This document shows positions 38,899-51,839 of a stretch of 64,000 nt of DNA, one piece after another. Numbering within the stretch: the stretch's first letter is position 1; each line of letters starts with the position of its first letter. The notes under the pieces were generated by a model that saw only the letters and a list, made by a program, of their open reading frames with translations, was not told the origin of the DNA and did no database searches. This stretch comes from Planococcus sp. PAMC 21323 (lineage in GTDB: Bacteria > Bacillota > Bacilli > Bacillales_A > Planococcaceae), in NCBI RefSeq assembly GCF_000785555.1, contig NZ_CP009129.1:1922001-1986000 (forward strand). Direction: 5' to 3'. Made by a program: the position numbers and the translations under genes.

Positions 38899-40563
38899 AT
38901 GGCATTTGATGGATTATTCACAAAATCGATGACTGGCGAATTGCAACAGCTAGTTACCGGTAGGATTTCAAAAGTTCATCAGCCCAACCAGCTTGAACTA
39001 CTTTTACACATTCGCGCACAAGGAAAAAATCATAAACTACTAATCTCGATTCATCCATCGTACTCACGAATTCATTTGACAGCTACAGCTAACGTCAACC
39101 CTTCTGAGCCACCGATGTTTTGCATGTTACTACGCAAGCATATTGAAGGCGGGGTCATTACAGAGATTTCTCAATATGGGATGGACCGCCTCATTATGCT
39201 TAAAATCAAAGCTAAAAATGAAATTGGCGACGACATTGAACGTGAATTGCATGTAGAAATGATGGGTCGACATTCGAACGTTATTTTAATTGATGCAGAA
39301 CGCACCATGATTCTCGATAGCTTGAAGCACCTGCCACCGAGCGTCAATTCTTACCGAACCATTTTGCCGGGGCAACCTTATATTTTCCCACCCGCTCAAG
39401 AAAAAATAGATCCATTCGCATCGATTGAAGAACTAGCTCAAACAGAGCCAAGCGAAATCGTTGGCAAGTTTTCCGGCTTTTCTCCATTAAATGCGCGTGA
39501 ACTTGCCCATCGTTTAGAAACCGCTGGAAATAAAGTAGAAGCAACTAAAGCATTTCTAGCCGACTTTACGAATGCGGAGCCGACCGGTTATTATATCGAG
39601 CACGATGGAAAAAGCTTTTTCTCGGCTTCTTCACTTACGCATATCGGTGAATACGGTTTACAATTTTCAACGCTCGGTGAATTACTTGACCGAATGTATT
39701 ACGCCAAAGCAGAACGTGATCGCGTTAAACAACAAGCAGGCGATTTAGAAAGATGGTTGCAAAATGAAATTTCTAAGTTGAAACTCAAGTTGAAGAAATT
39801 GAAAAAAGAACAAGACCAAGCTGAAAAACGCGATGTTCTTCAATTAAACGGTGAATTAATCATGGCGAATCTTCACCGCATAACGAAAGGCATGAAAGAA
39901 ATCGAAGTTGACAATTATTACAACGACGAAAAAGTGACCATTACGTTAGATCCGCGTAAAACGCCGATCGATAATTCACAGCGTTATTATTCGCGCTACC
40001 AAAAAGCTAAAATTGCAGTTGTAAAAACACAAGAACAAATCAACAAAACTGTCGAAGACATTGAGTATTTTGAAACACTGATGTCACAAGTTCAACAAGC
40101 CGGCATTTCTGATATTGAAGAAATTCGCGAAGAATTAGCGGAACAAGGTTTTATGAAAGCACAGAAATCTAAGAAAAAGAAAAAGCCAACTAAACCTACA
40201 GTAGAGTCATATGTTTCTACTAACGGAACCCCGATTTCAGTTGGGAAAAATAATAAACAAAACGATTATGTAACGTTCAAAGTAGCGGCAAAGTCTGACA
40301 CTTGGTTGCATACGAAAGATATTCCTGGATCTCACGTTATTATTCACGACAACGATCCTGATGAAGCAACAATTTTAGAAGCGGCAACAATTGCAGCTTA
40401 TTTCAGTAAAGCACGTGAGTCTTCTTCTGTTCCAGTTGATTATACGGAAGCTAGACAAGTGAAAAAACCGAACGGTTCCAAGCCAGGGTTTGTGATCTAT
40501 TTCGAACAAAAAACAGTGTTCGTGACGCCAGATGAAGAATTGGTTATTAAGTTAAAAAAATAA
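38899..40563 (+). CDS. rqcH: Ribosome quality control factor RqcH (NFACT/FbpA family)
   Basis: RqcH binds stalled 50S subunits and adds C-terminal alanine tails that mark the chain for degradation. I start it at the ATG at 38899, seven bases after AAGAGGG, giving 554 aa. This puts the conserved Asp-Arg pair at 96-97, matching D97-R98 of B. subtilis. The NFACT-N domain, a central coiled coil (KLKLKLKKLKKEQDQAEKRD) and the C-terminal NFACT-R domain (KSDTWLHTKDIPGSHVII) are all visible. It is the only long plus-strand gene nearby and has its own terminator. Confidence 0.95.
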   Translation: MAFDGLFTKSMTGELQQLVTGRISKVHQPNQLELLLHIRAQGKNHKLLISIHPSYSRIHLTATANVNPSEPPMFCMLLRKHIEGGVITEISQYGMDRLIMLKIKAKNEIGDDIERELHVEMMGRHSNVILIDAERTMILDSLKHLPPSVNSYRTILPGQPYIFPPAQEKIDPFASIEELAQTEPSEIVGKFSGFSPLNARELAHRLETAGNKVEATKAFLADFTNAEPTGYYIEHDGKSFFSASSLTHIGEYGLQFSTLGELLDRMYYAKAERDRVKQQAGDLERWLQNEISKLKLKLKKLKKEQDQAEKRDVLQLNGELIMANLHRITKGMKEIEVDNYYNDEKVTITLDPRKTPIDNSQRYYSRYQKAKIAVVKTQEQINKTVEDIEYFETLMSQVQQAGISDIEEIREELAEQGFMKAQKSKKKKKPTKPTVESYVSTNGTPISVGKNNKQNDYVTFKVAAKSDTWLHTKDIPGSHVIIHDNDPDEATILEAATIAAYFSKARESSSVPVDYTEARQVKKPNGSKPGFVIYFEQKTVFVTPDEELVIKLKK

Positions 40564-40569
40564 CATTGT

Positions 40570-40600
40570 GCCGGAAAGCTTATTGCTTTTCGGCTTTTTA
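40570..40600 (+). terminator. Terminator after rqcH
   Basis: GCCGGAAAGC / GCTTTTCGGC (one G-T pair) is followed by TTTTTATTATTT, 6 bp past the rqcH stop. Confidence 0.9.
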
Positions 40601-40894
40601 TTATTTCAGGAATTAAGTCTACTGTTTTATCCAGTCGCTTTGGACGCATTGGAAATGGCTCTTGCTATAAGCCTAAAAAATCCCCACCTTATTGCTCTTC
40701 CTAGCACATAGACGCATCTGCGCTTAATGATTTGAAAAAGTTAATTTCATTTTGTATAGTATAAAATCATTCTTGTTTACATAATTAAAATATTGTTAAT
40801 GAAAAGATGAGTTATAAATAATGGTCAAAGCATTGCCCTAGTTTAGAGGAAGTGCTATGTTTTTAAAGGATTTAATTATAAGGAGGACTTATAC
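40601..40894 (+). other. Intergenic region before the amino-acid transporter
   Basis: From the rqcH terminator to the transporter gene there are 294 bases without a gene. They contain the transporter promoter and a roughly 130-base A/T-rich leader. I saw no T-box, SAM, lysine or glycine riboswitch core in the leader. Confidence 0.6.
40732..40760 (+). promoter_or_regulatory. Promoter of the amino-acid ABC transporter genes
   Basis: TTGAAA (40732-40737) and TATAGT (40755-40760) are spaced by 17 bp on the plus strand, about 135 bp before the binding-protein gene. Confidence 0.6.
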
Positions 40895-41743
40895 ATGAAG
40901 AAAATCTATTCTAAAAATAAAAATGTCATAACTACCGGTGCTGTTGCAGCATTATTATTAGCAGGTTGCGGTAACGAAGAAAGCAATAATGAAGAGGCAA
41001 AAACGGCATGGGATGAAATACAAGAAGAAGGCTCTTTAACAGTCGCTACTTCTGGTACCTTGTTAGCTACTTCTTTCCGCGATGCAGAGTCTGATGAGTT
41101 AACAGGATTTGAAGTAGAAGTGGTTCGTGAACTAGGTGAACGATTAGATCTTGATATTGAGTTTAAAGAGCTTGGCTTTGATGAAATGCTGACAAGTGTC
41201 AATACGGGTCAAATCGATCTTGCTGCTAATGATATTGAAATTACAGAAGATCGTGCTGAAGAGTTTACTTTCTCAACGCCGATTAAATATTCATACGGCA
41301 CAGCAGTTGTTCGAAAAGATGATTTATCGGGCATTTCAAGTTTAGAAGATTTGCCAGGTAAAAAAGCTGCAGGTGCATCTACGTCTATCTATATGCAAAT
41401 TGCGCGTGAATATGGTGCTGAAGAAGTAACATATGATAATGCAACGAACGAAGTCTATTTGCGCGATGTTTCGATTGGTCGTACAGATGTTATTTTAAAT
41501 GATTATTATTTATCGACATTTGGTGTTGCAGCATTTCCAGAATTGAATATAACAATTCATCCAGATATTAAATATGCACCGTCTGAAGTAGGTCTTGTGA
41601 TGAATAAAGACAATAAAGAACTTGCAGATAACGTTAACAAAACGCTAGAAGAAATGCTTGAAGATGGAACGATTACTGAAATATCGGAAGAGTTTTTTGG
41701 TGGCGCAGATGTTTCTATAAAACCGGACATTGAAGAAAAATAA
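40895..41743 (+). CDS. Polar amino-acid ABC transporter, substrate-binding lipoprotein
   Basis: This 282-residue extracellular binding protein is anchored by lipid. A signal peptide ends in the lipobox LLAGC (Cys25), followed by an acidic linker. The family 3 solute-binding fold is recognised from GTLLATSFRDAES, LTGFEVEVVRELGERL and GFDEMLTSVNTGQIDLAAND. The substrate is probably an amino acid such as cystine or another polar one, but the sequence does not decide. AAGGAGGACTTATAC precedes the ATG. A permease gene follows 15 bp later; no ATPase gene is adjacent. Confidence 0.9.
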   Translation: MKKIYSKNKNVITTGAVAALLLAGCGNEESNNEEAKTAWDEIQEEGSLTVATSGTLLATSFRDAESDELTGFEVEVVRELGERLDLDIEFKELGFDEMLTSVNTGQIDLAANDIEITEDRAEEFTFSTPIKYSYGTAVVRKDDLSGISSLEDLPGKKAAGASTSIYMQIAREYGAEEVTYDNATNEVYLRDVSIGRTDVILNDYYLSTFGVAAFPELNITIHPDIKYAPSEVGLVMNKDNKELADNVNKTLEEMLEDGTITEISEEFFGGADVSIKPDIEEK

Positions 41744-41758
41744 GCAGGAGGTCTTCCC

Positions 41759-42436
41759 ATGAATGACATTGAATGGGGATTATTGTTTGATCCGGCCTTA
41801 GCGATCAAATCTTTGCCTTATGTACTTGAAGGAATTGGCTATACCTTGCTGATTTCAATTGTGAGTATGATTGTAGGGGTGATCATTGGATTTTTCCTAT
41901 CGCTTGCTAGAACGTCTCAATTAACAGTTTTACAATTTCCTGCACGCCTGTATATTTCGTTTATGAGAGGTGTGCCAATTCTTGTTATTTTGTTTTTACT
42001 GTATTTCGCTCTGCCCGTTGTCGGTATTGAATTTACAGCTGTACAAGCTGCATTGATTGGTTTCTCGATCAATAGTGCAGCTTATATTGCTGAAGTGTTC
42101 CGTTCGTCATTGGCGTCGGTTGATAAAGGTCAATGGGAATCTTCGAAAGCACTCGGGCTAACGTATTGGCAATCGATGCGTCGTATTATTTTGCCGCAGT
42201 CTATTCGAATTGCCTTACCCCCTTTATCGAACGTTTATTTGGATTTAATCAAAGCATCTTCTTTAGCTGCCATGATTACCGTGCCAGAAATTTTTCAAAA
42301 GGCGCGAGTTGTTGGTGCACGTGAATATGATTTATTAACGATGTTAATTTTGGTGGCTCTTATATACTGGGCAATTTGTTCGGTAATGACGATTTTGCAA
42401 AATTATCTCGAAAAGAAATACGCTGATTATATTTAA
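41759..42436 (+). CDS. Polar amino-acid ABC transporter permease
   Basis: This is a 225-residue inner-membrane permease of the HisM/GlnP type, with about five membrane helices. The EAA loop that contacts the ATPase is present (SSKALGLTYWQSMRRIILPQ, about 139-158), so the protein expects a nucleotide-binding partner. AGCAGGAGGTC precedes the ATG. It pairs with the binding protein upstream and is followed by a terminator, without an ATPase gene. The ATPase must be encoded elsewhere or shared. Confidence 0.92.
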   Translation: MNDIEWGLLFDPALAIKSLPYVLEGIGYTLLISIVSMIVGVIIGFFLSLARTSQLTVLQFPARLYISFMRGVPILVILFLLYFALPVVGIEFTAVQAALIGFSINSAAYIAEVFRSSLASVDKGQWESSKALGLTYWQSMRRIILPQSIRIALPPLSNVYLDLIKASSLAAMITVPEIFQKARVVGAREYDLLTMLILVALIYWAICSVMTILQNYLEKKYADYI

Positions 42437-42472
42437 AAAGCATCCGGGGATATTCTTCTGGATGCTTTATTT
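42435..42472. terminator. Bidirectional terminator between the permease and the CXXC protein
   Basis: AAAGCATCC / GGATGCTTT with a 14-nt loop is flanked by A and T runs. It ends the plus-strand transporter transcript and the minus-strand dsdA transcript. Confidence 0.8.
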
Positions 42473-42500
42473 TGTAAAGAGAACTGTAATTATAAAGTAT

Positions 42501-42782
42501 TTAGTGTCGACGATAGCGGATTAAATACGGCAAGAGCATAAAAATTACAGGAAGGTACATGAACACTATAAGGATCAATCCTTTTGTACTAGTAGGTGGC
42601 GAAAAGAAAGTTGTTATAAAAATTGGTCCAATGGTTAAAATAGAAATCCATAGACGGGATAAAAACTGAACTTTATAGCGTTCGCTGCAGTTACGACAAA
42701 CAATCGGTCTATAGGCTAGCCAAATGGATTTACTCACTTGATCCCACGTAAATGGTGTGAGGCAAACTTCACACTTCTGCAT
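42501..42782 (-). CDS. Small CXXC membrane protein (cxxc_20_cxxc type)
   Basis: This 93-residue protein begins with a predicted zinc ribbon: CEVC (4-7) and CRNC (29-32), about 21 residues apart. Two hydrophobic helices (about 45-60 and 69-88) and a basic tail follow. The layout fits the small Bacillales family known by its CXXC-about 20-CXXC spacing, whose function is unknown. It overlaps the upstream gene by one base (TAATG), so it is translated with it, third in a unit with dsdA. Confidence 0.75.
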   Translation of the reverse strand: MQKCEVCLTPFTWDQVSKSIWLAYRPIVCRNCSERYKVQFLSRLWISILTIGPIFITTFFSPPTSTKGLILIVFMYLPVIFMLLPYLIRYRRH

Positions 42783-43078
42783 TAAACAGTATCCTTTAAT
42801 TCGTCGACATATTGTTTTGCCTCTAAGAGAGACAAGCCAAATTCTTCACGCGTTCGTTTTACTGCTTCAACCATTTTGCCTTTTTTTAGTAGTTGTCGCA
42901 GTTCACTATTTATGTCAGGTTCAATCCATTCTTCACCTTGTTGGACTTGTATAAGTTGTTTTTCAAGTTGTCTCATTCTTTGTTCTAAATTTTCGATTCG
43001 TTTCTCTGAAGGTGAATAGATGATATGTCCACCTATCAATGCTGCTAATACAATACTGATGATCAATAAAAAATCCAT
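42782..43078 (-). CDS. Small membrane-anchored protein with L7/L12 C-terminal-like domain
   Basis: This 98-residue protein has an N-terminal membrane helix (about 3-22), a short coiled coil (about 26-47, RIENLEQRMRQLEKQL), and a C-terminal domain. That domain (KKGKMVEAVKRTREEFGLSL, then LEAKQYVDELK) resembles the C-terminal domain of ribosomal protein L7/L12. Function is unknown. It starts 5 bp after the dsdA stop, with the ribosome binding site at the dsdA end. Confidence 0.75.
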   Translation of the reverse strand: MDFLLIISIVLAALIGGHIIYSPSEKRIENLEQRMRQLEKQLIQVQQGEEWIEPDINSELRQLLKKGKMVEAVKRTREEFGLSLLEAKQYVDELKDTV

Positions 43079-43083
43079 TTAGC

Positions 43084-44415
43084 TCACTCCTCGATACTTT
43101 TTCCACGTTGATAGAACCCGTCCATTTCTTCATTTGGAACTAACGCACCGCCCGTCGCCCAGACAATATGCGTAGCCGTTTTCATAGGAATTTTATTGAT
43201 ATCTGCATAATCACTCGTTTGAATTTTCAGAGGTCCCAGTAGACCAGCAGTAGCAGAAGGTTCAATAAAAATGCCTTCACTTGAGGCCAATAATGTTAAT
43301 AACGAAAACAGCTGGTGATCTTCGATGGTATAAATCCCGCTTACAGTTTTTTCGCTAATACCTGATGCAAAGCTTGAAGGTCGTCCTACTGCTAGGCCGT
43401 CACCTTCTGTCACGTTATCAATGCCAAAATCCTGGACACAAACATTATTTTTTTCACCAGTCATTAATCCAAGTAAGACTGCCGGTGAATGTGTTGGTTC
43501 CACAAAGAAACAATGAACCTCATCTCCAAAAACTTGCTTGAGACCGAACGCAATACCACCCGGTGCCCCGCCTACTCCACAAGGCAAGTAAACAAACAAT
43601 GGATGCTCAGTATCGACTTGAATGCCCGCATCATTCAATTGTTGCTTGAGTCGAAAGGCAGCTACACTATAACCTAAAAACAGATGTTTGGATTTTTCAT
43701 CATCGACAAAATAGGCATTCGGTTTGGCCAATGTTTCGTTACGTCCAGCTAGAATAGCTTCACTAAAATCGCCTTTGAATTCCACGACTGTAGCCCCTTT
43801 TTCACGCAGTAAATCTTTTTTCCATTGTTTCGCGTCTGAAGACATGTATACAGATACTTGGAATCCGAGTTTCGCACTAATAATGCCAATACTAAGTCCT
43901 AGATTCCCTGTAGAACCTACCCCTATGGAATATTGGCTAAAAAACGCTTTAAATTTTTCGGCTGAAAATTGCTCGTACGACTGCTCGGTTGAAATGATTC
44001 CTGCAGCTTTAGCTAATTCCTCTGCATAATGCAGTACTTCGTAAACACCACCACGTGCTTTGACCGATCCCGCAATTGGCAATTCATTATCGCGTTTTAA
44101 GAACAGCTGCCCATCAATTTTATCGGTAAACCGATCATTTAATTGTATTTTCATGTTAGGAATTTCGTGTAGAGGTGATTCAACAATGCCGTTTGCTTCT
44201 GTCGTATCAGGAAATTCGGCTGCTAAAAATGGCGCGAAACGTCGCCAAAGTTGCTCTGCTTTTTCCATGTCTGATAGTGACACCGGTAAATCAGTCATGT
44301 CAGACAATTTTTGGAGTTTTGGGTTTAACCAAACCACTGGCTGTAAGTCCATAATGGGTTGTAATAATGGATAGGTTGAAAGCCATTTAGTTAATTTTTG
44401 TTGATCTATACTCAT
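43084..44415 (-). CDS. dsdA: D-serine ammonia-lyase (D-serine dehydratase)
   Basis: DsdA degrades D-serine to pyruvate and ammonia with pyridoxal phosphate. The 443-residue protein has the PLP lysine in PIAGSVKARGGVYEV (about Lys119) and the phosphate-binding glycine loop in GVGSTGNLGLSIG. It also has a C-terminal region typical of DsdA (GEDHxVE-like FFVEPTHSPAVLLGL). GGAAGGGGA precedes the ATG. It heads a three-gene unit with two small membrane proteins. No dsdC regulator or D-serine permease is adjacent. Confidence 0.93.
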   Translation of the reverse strand: MSIDQQKLTKWLSTYPLLQPIMDLQPVVWLNPKLQKLSDMTDLPVSLSDMEKAEQLWRRFAPFLAAEFPDTTEANGIVESPLHEIPNMKIQLNDRFTDKIDGQLFLKRDNELPIAGSVKARGGVYEVLHYAEELAKAAGIISTEQSYEQFSAEKFKAFFSQYSIGVGSTGNLGLSIGIISAKLGFQVSVYMSSDAKQWKKDLLREKGATVVEFKGDFSEAILAGRNETLAKPNAYFVDDEKSKHLFLGYSVAAFRLKQQLNDAGIQVDTEHPLFVYLPCGVGGAPGGIAFGLKQVFGDEVHCFFVEPTHSPAVLLGLMTGEKNNVCVQDFGIDNVTEGDGLAVGRPSSFASGISEKTVSGIYTIEDHQLFSLLTLLASSEGIFIEPSATAGLLGPLKIQTSDYADINKIPMKTATHIVWATGGALVPNEEMDGFYQRGKSIEE

Positions 44416-44511
44416 AAAAATCCCCTTCCAATATACCCCTCTATTGTTTTCATCATACAGTAGATTCTCAAATTATTCATCCGCTTCTTATGCAACCAGC
44501 GTAAGTTTCTC

Positions 44512-44560
44512 ACTAAAAAAGACTATAGATAACTCATATAAACTGAGTTTTTCTATAGTC
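44512..44560 (-). terminator. Terminator of the pyr operon
   Basis: GACTATAGAAAAACTCAG / CTGAGTTATCTATAGTC-like arms form a long stem on the minus strand, followed by TTTTTTAG, 23 bp past the pyrE stop. The arm match is imperfect in the middle. Confidence 0.8.
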
Positions 44561-44582
44561 CACAACTGAGCTAACACATGTT

Positions 44583-45202
44583 CTACAATGTTCCTGCTTT
44601 TAATTTTTCATGCCAATCTGCAAGCATTGGCATATCTGCTTCATTGATTGCTTTTGTGCTTAGTGCTTGTTCGACAAGTGCTGGGAAATCCGTCAACGTA
44701 TGGAACGTATAACCTGCGCCGGTAATAGCTTCGATTGATTGAGGTAAATCGTAAGTGAAAATCGCAACGATTCCAAGTACATCAAACCCTGCTGCTTCTA
44801 AAGCTTGAGCTGCTTGCAGTACAGATCCACCTTTAGAGATTAAATCCTCAACAACCACCACTTTTTTACCTTTTTCGATTTTGCCTTCAATCATATTGGT
44901 TTGGCCATGTTCTTTTGCTTTCGAACGTACATAAACCATCGGTAATTCTAGTAAATCACTGACCCAAGCCGCATGTGGAATACCTGCTGTTGCTGTTCCT
45001 GCAACTACTTCACAGTCAGGATAATATGCTTTAATTGTCTCAGCTAAACTTTTTGCAATATCTTTTCGAACTGCCGGGTAGGACATTGTTAATCGGTTAT
45101 CGCAATAGATTGGAGACTTAACACCTGATGCCCATGTAAACGGTTCTTGTGGACGCAATTCTACTGCACCAATTGATAATAAATGGTTAGCTATTTCATG
45201 CT

Positions 45203-45206
<4 letters not shown>
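44583..45206 (-). CDS. pyrE: Orotate phosphoribosyltransferase
   Basis: PyrE makes orotidine 5'-phosphate from orotate and PRPP. The 207-residue protein has [17 protein letters not shown] and the PRPP loop [18 protein letters not shown]. The start is TTG overlapping the pyrF stop (TTGA), with GGAGTGG six bases upstream. It is the last gene of the operon, followed by a terminator. Confidence 0.97.
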
Positions 45207-47563
<2,357 letters not shown>

Positions 47564-47567
<4 letters not shown>

Positions 47568-50500
47568 ATACCTGACCCCATTGCTTCAGCTGAAAAGGTC
47601 ATTGACTCGATAACACGTAGCATTGCTTCTGCCGTATCAAGTGACGTCAAGCAAGGAATGCCATTTTCAACCGATTCACGGCGAATGCGGAATCCGTCAC
47701 GTTCTGGCTGTTTGCCTCTCGTCAATGTATTAATGACAATTTGCGTGTCTCCATTTTGAATAACATCTAGTAAAGTTTTTCCTTCTGAACCAATCTTACC
47801 TACGGGCACTACAATAATTCCTGCATCTTCAAAAGCTTTAGCCGTCCCGCCAGTCGCCATAATTTGATAGCCAATAGCTTTAAAGCGTTTTGCTAAACCA
47901 ATTGCTTCTTCTTTGTCTTTATCCGCTACAGTCAAGAGCACTGTGCCATGATCTTTAACTTCCATGCCAGCTGCTGCTAAACCTTTATACAAAGCTTTTT
48001 CGAGCGTTGTGTCTTTGCCCATTACTTCTCCCGTTGATTTCATTTCTGGTCCAAGCGTAATATCTACACGGCGTAACTTAGCAAAAGAGAATACCGGTAC
48101 TTTTACAAAGACACCTTTTGAGATTGGTGCAAGACCTGGTGTAAAGCCTTGGTCGACGATACTATGGCCAAGAATCGCTTTTGTGGCAATATTAGCCATT
48201 GGAATCGATGTGATTTTACTCATAAATGGTACTGTTCGACTTGAGCGCGGATTGACTTCGATCACAAATACTTCACCTTTAGAAATCACGTATTGGATAT
48301 TTAACAAGCCGACAATGTTTAATCCTTTTGCAAGTCGCGTCGTATAGTCGACGATCGTTTCAAGTAACTCATCTGAGATGTTTTGAGTTGGGTAAACCGC
48401 AATTGAGTCTCCTGAGTGAACACCTGCGCGTTCAATGTGTTCCATAATTCCAGGGATTAAGACATTTTCGCCGTCTGATATGGCATCAACTTCAATTTCT
48501 ATTCCTGTTAAGTAACGATCGACTAGGACCGGATGTTCTGGACTCGCTTCTACTGCATGTTCCATATAATGTTTTAAGTCTTCTTCATTATAAACAATTT
48601 CCATTGCACGCCCACCAAGCACATACGAAGGACGAACTAAGACCGGATAACCGATATCTGTAGCGATAATAATGGCTTCTTCTGTATTTACTGCTGTTTT
48701 ACCTAAAGGTTGCGGAATGCCAATTTCATGTAATGCCGCTTCAAACTTGTTACGATTTTCTGCACGATCTGTATCCTCTAATGATGTACCGAGAATTTTC
48801 ACGCCATTTTGTTCCAGTTTTTCAGCTAAATTAATCGCTGTTTGTCCACCAAATTGTACGACGACACCTTTTGGTTGTTCTAGGTCGACGATGTGCATAA
48901 CATCTTCAATAGTCAGTGGTTCAAAATATAATTTATCTGAGATTGAAAAGTCTGTTGACACCGTTTCTGGGTTGTTGTTGACAATAATTGCTTCGTAACC
49001 CGCTTCTTTGATGGCCCATACTGAATGCACCGTTGCGTAATCAAACTCGACACCTTGACCGATGCGAATCGGACCTGATCCAAGAACGATGACTGATTCT
49101 TTGTCTGTTTTCACTGATTCATTTTCGTCTTCATATGTGCCGTAGAAATAAGGTGTTTCGGATTCAAACTCCGCTGCACAAGTATCCACCATTTTGTAAA
49201 CCGGCATTAACTTTTGTTCTTTGCGCCAGTTATACACTTGTTGTTCAGTTGTGTTCCAAAGCTTAGCGATTGTCCGATCTGCAAAACCTAAACGTTTTGC
49301 ACGTTTCGCTATGTCGTAATCGTACGGTGCATTTTTCAAATCTTCTTCGTATTTCACGATGTTTTCGAATTTCTTCAAGAAGAATAAATTGATTTGACTC
49401 CATTCATTAATGGTTTCAATGGTGACTCCGCGGCGAAGTGCTTCGCCTATAAAGAATAAGCGCTCGTCTCCCGCTCGGCAAATACGTTTTTGAATCCATT
49501 CATCACTCATGTTGTCTGCGTTTTTTAGTTCTAAGTGAAATTGTCCAGTTTCTAGTGAACGAACGGCTTTTAAGATAGACTCTTCAAACGTGCGTCCCAT
49601 CGCCATGACTTCGCCCGTTGCTTTCATTTGTGTTCCTAAATTGCGTTTTGCTGCTTCGAATTTATCAAATGGCCAGCGTGGAATTTTTGTTACTACATAG
49701 TCTAGTGCTGGCTCAAAAGCAGCATATGTGCGCCCTGTAACTGGATTCATCATTTCATCTAAAGTTAAGCCGACTGCGATTTTTGCAGCTAATTTCGCAA
49801 TTGGGTAGCCGGTCGCTTTTGATGCTAGTGCGGAAGAGCGACTCACACGCGGATTTACTTCGATGATGTAGTAGTTAAAACTAAATGGATCTAATGCTAA
49901 CTGTACGTTGCAGCCTCCTTCAATTTTCAAGGCGCGAATAATTTTCAAGGACACATTACGTAGCATTTGATATTCACGGTCAGACAAGGTTTGACTAGGT
50001 GCGACTACAATGGAATCTCCTGTATGGATGCCGACTGGATCAATGTTTTCCATATTACAGACGACGATTGCTGTATCGTTTTTATCGCGCATTACTTCGT
50101 ATTCAACTTCTTTAAAGCCTGCGATTGATTTTTCCAGCAAACATTGTGTTACGGGGCTATATTTCAAGCCACTCGCCACAATTTCTTTTAGCTGTTCATA
50201 GTTCTCGCAAATGCCTCCGCCAGTTCCGCCCAACGTAAAAGCTGGACGAACAATAACTGGGTAACCAACACGATCTACAAAGTTTTCAGCTTCTGTCATA
50301 TTGTGAATAATATCTGAATCTGGAACCGGCTCACCAAGTTCATTCATTAACGTTCTAAACAAGTCCCGGTCTTCTGCTTTGTGGATTGCTTCGAGTTTCG
50401 TGCCTAAAATTTCGATATTCAACTCGTCCAAAATTCCCGATTCGTCCAGTTCAATCGCCATATTCAGTCCTGTTTGACCGCCTAATGTTGGCAACAGTGC

Positions 50501-50752
50501 ATCCGGACGCTCTTTACGCAAGATGCGACTAACGAATTCTAGTGTAATCGGTTCGATATACACTTTATCTGCGATTTCCGTATCCGTCATAATAGTTGCA
50601 GGATTTGAGTTGATCAAGATTACACGGTAACCTTCTTCTTTTAACGCAAGACATGCTTGTGTTCCTGCATAATCAAATTCTGCTGCTTGTCCGATTACGA
50701 TTGGTCCTGATCCGATTACGAGTATACTTTGAATATCTTGTCTTTTAGGCAT
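47564..50752 (-). CDS. carB: Carbamoyl-phosphate synthase, large chain
   Basis: CarB makes carbamoyl phosphate from ammonia, bicarbonate and two ATP. The 1062-residue protein has two ATP-grasp halves ([20 protein letters not shown] and [20 protein letters not shown]) and a C-terminal allosteric domain ([15 protein letters not shown]). The start overlaps carA by 8 bp. In B. subtilis this is the pyrimidine-specific PyrAB. Confidence 0.97.
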
Positions 50753-51839
50753 GTTGTTGCTCCTTTCGAGTTGCGTTCATAACATCAATAAAGCGATCAA
50801 ATAAGTAGTTTGAGTCTTCTGGTCCTGGTGATGATTCTGGGTGGTATTGAACTGTGAATGCTGGATAATCCAAATGAGCCAATCCTTCGTTTGTACCATC
50901 GTTTAATGCGCTATGCGTTACCTTTAAGCGCGTTCCTTGTAATGTATCTTCATCTACTGCGTAACCATGATTTTGTGAAGTAATCTCAATTTTTCCTGTA
51001 ACTAAGTCGCGTACTGGATGATTGCCTCCGCGATGACCGAATTTCAATTTAAATGTATCTGCTCCACAAGCTCTTGCGAACAGTTGATGTCCTAAACATA
51101 TACCGAAGATTGGAACTTGTCCGAGCAATTCGCGTACTACTTCTACGCATTCTTCTACGTCTTTTGGATCTCCAGGACCGTTTGATAGCATGACGCCATC
51201 TGGACCCCAAGCCATTATCTCTTTTGATGAGGTGTTATAAGGTACCACGATTACATCGCAATCCCGGTTGTTGAGCTCGCGCAAAATGCCGTGCTTCATG
51301 CCGTAGTCGATTAATACAACGCGCTTGCCACGGCCTGGACTTGGGTAAGGGCGTCCTGTTGAAACTTGTGCTACTTGGTCAGTCGGCAAAACTGTTTCTT
51401 GGAGCATCTGTACCACTTTTTCAATTTCGACTTCTTCTCCTGCTGCAGTTAATACTCCTTTGATCGCCCCTTTAGAGCGAATCAATCGGGTTAGTTTGCG
51501 TGTATCGATACCCGATATTCCTGGAATTCCTTTTGTTTGGAACAATTCATCAAGAGTCGAATTGTTTCTAAAATTGGAGGGAAATTCAGCAATTTCACGA
51601 ACGACCATGCCTTTTACTGCCGGTTCGATCGATTCGAAATCATCGCTATTGATGCCGTAATTGCCGATTAACGGATACGTCATGGTGACAATTTGTCCGC
51701 AATAAGAAGGATCTGATAAAATTTCTTGATAGCCGGTCATACTCGTATTAAAAACGATTTCCCCGACTGAGGCATCATCGCCACCAAATGCTGTTCCTTC
51801 AAATACCGTACCGTCTTCTAAGATTAAATAACGTTTCAT
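50745..51839 (-). CDS. carA: Carbamoyl-phosphate synthase, small chain
   Basis: CarA releases ammonia from glutamine for CarB. I start it at the ATG at 51837-51839 (364 aa), overlapping the pyrC stop (ATGA) and after a GGAGGAGAAA ribosome binding site. A longer reading lies within pyrC. The class I glutaminase has the nucleophile cysteine in [13 protein letters not shown] and the His-Glu pair in [13 protein letters not shown]. This is PyrAA in Bacillus naming. Confidence 0.97.
   Translation of the reverse strand: MKRYLILEDGTVFEGTAFGGDDASVGEIVFNTSMTGYQEILSDPSYCGQIVTMTYPLIGNYGINSDDFESIEPAVKGMVVREIAEFPSNFRNNSTLDELFQTKGIPGISGIDTRKLTRLIRSKGAIKGVLTAAGEEVEIEKVVQMLQETVLPTDQVAQVSTGRPYPSPGRGKRVVLIDYGMKHGILRELNNRDCDVIVVPYNTSSKEIMAWGPDGVMLSNGPGDPKDVEECVEVVRELLGQVPIFGICLGHQLFARACGADTFKLKFGHRGGNHPVRDLVTGKIEITSQNHGYAVDEDTLQGTRLKVTHSALNDGTNEGLAHLDYPAFTVQYHPESSPGPEDSNYLFDRFIDVMNATRKEQQHA

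Noticed and set aside
40601-40894. Possible riboswitch before the amino-acid transporter
   Set aside because: No conserved core or terminator/antiterminator pair could be found; only a promoter and an A/T-rich leader.
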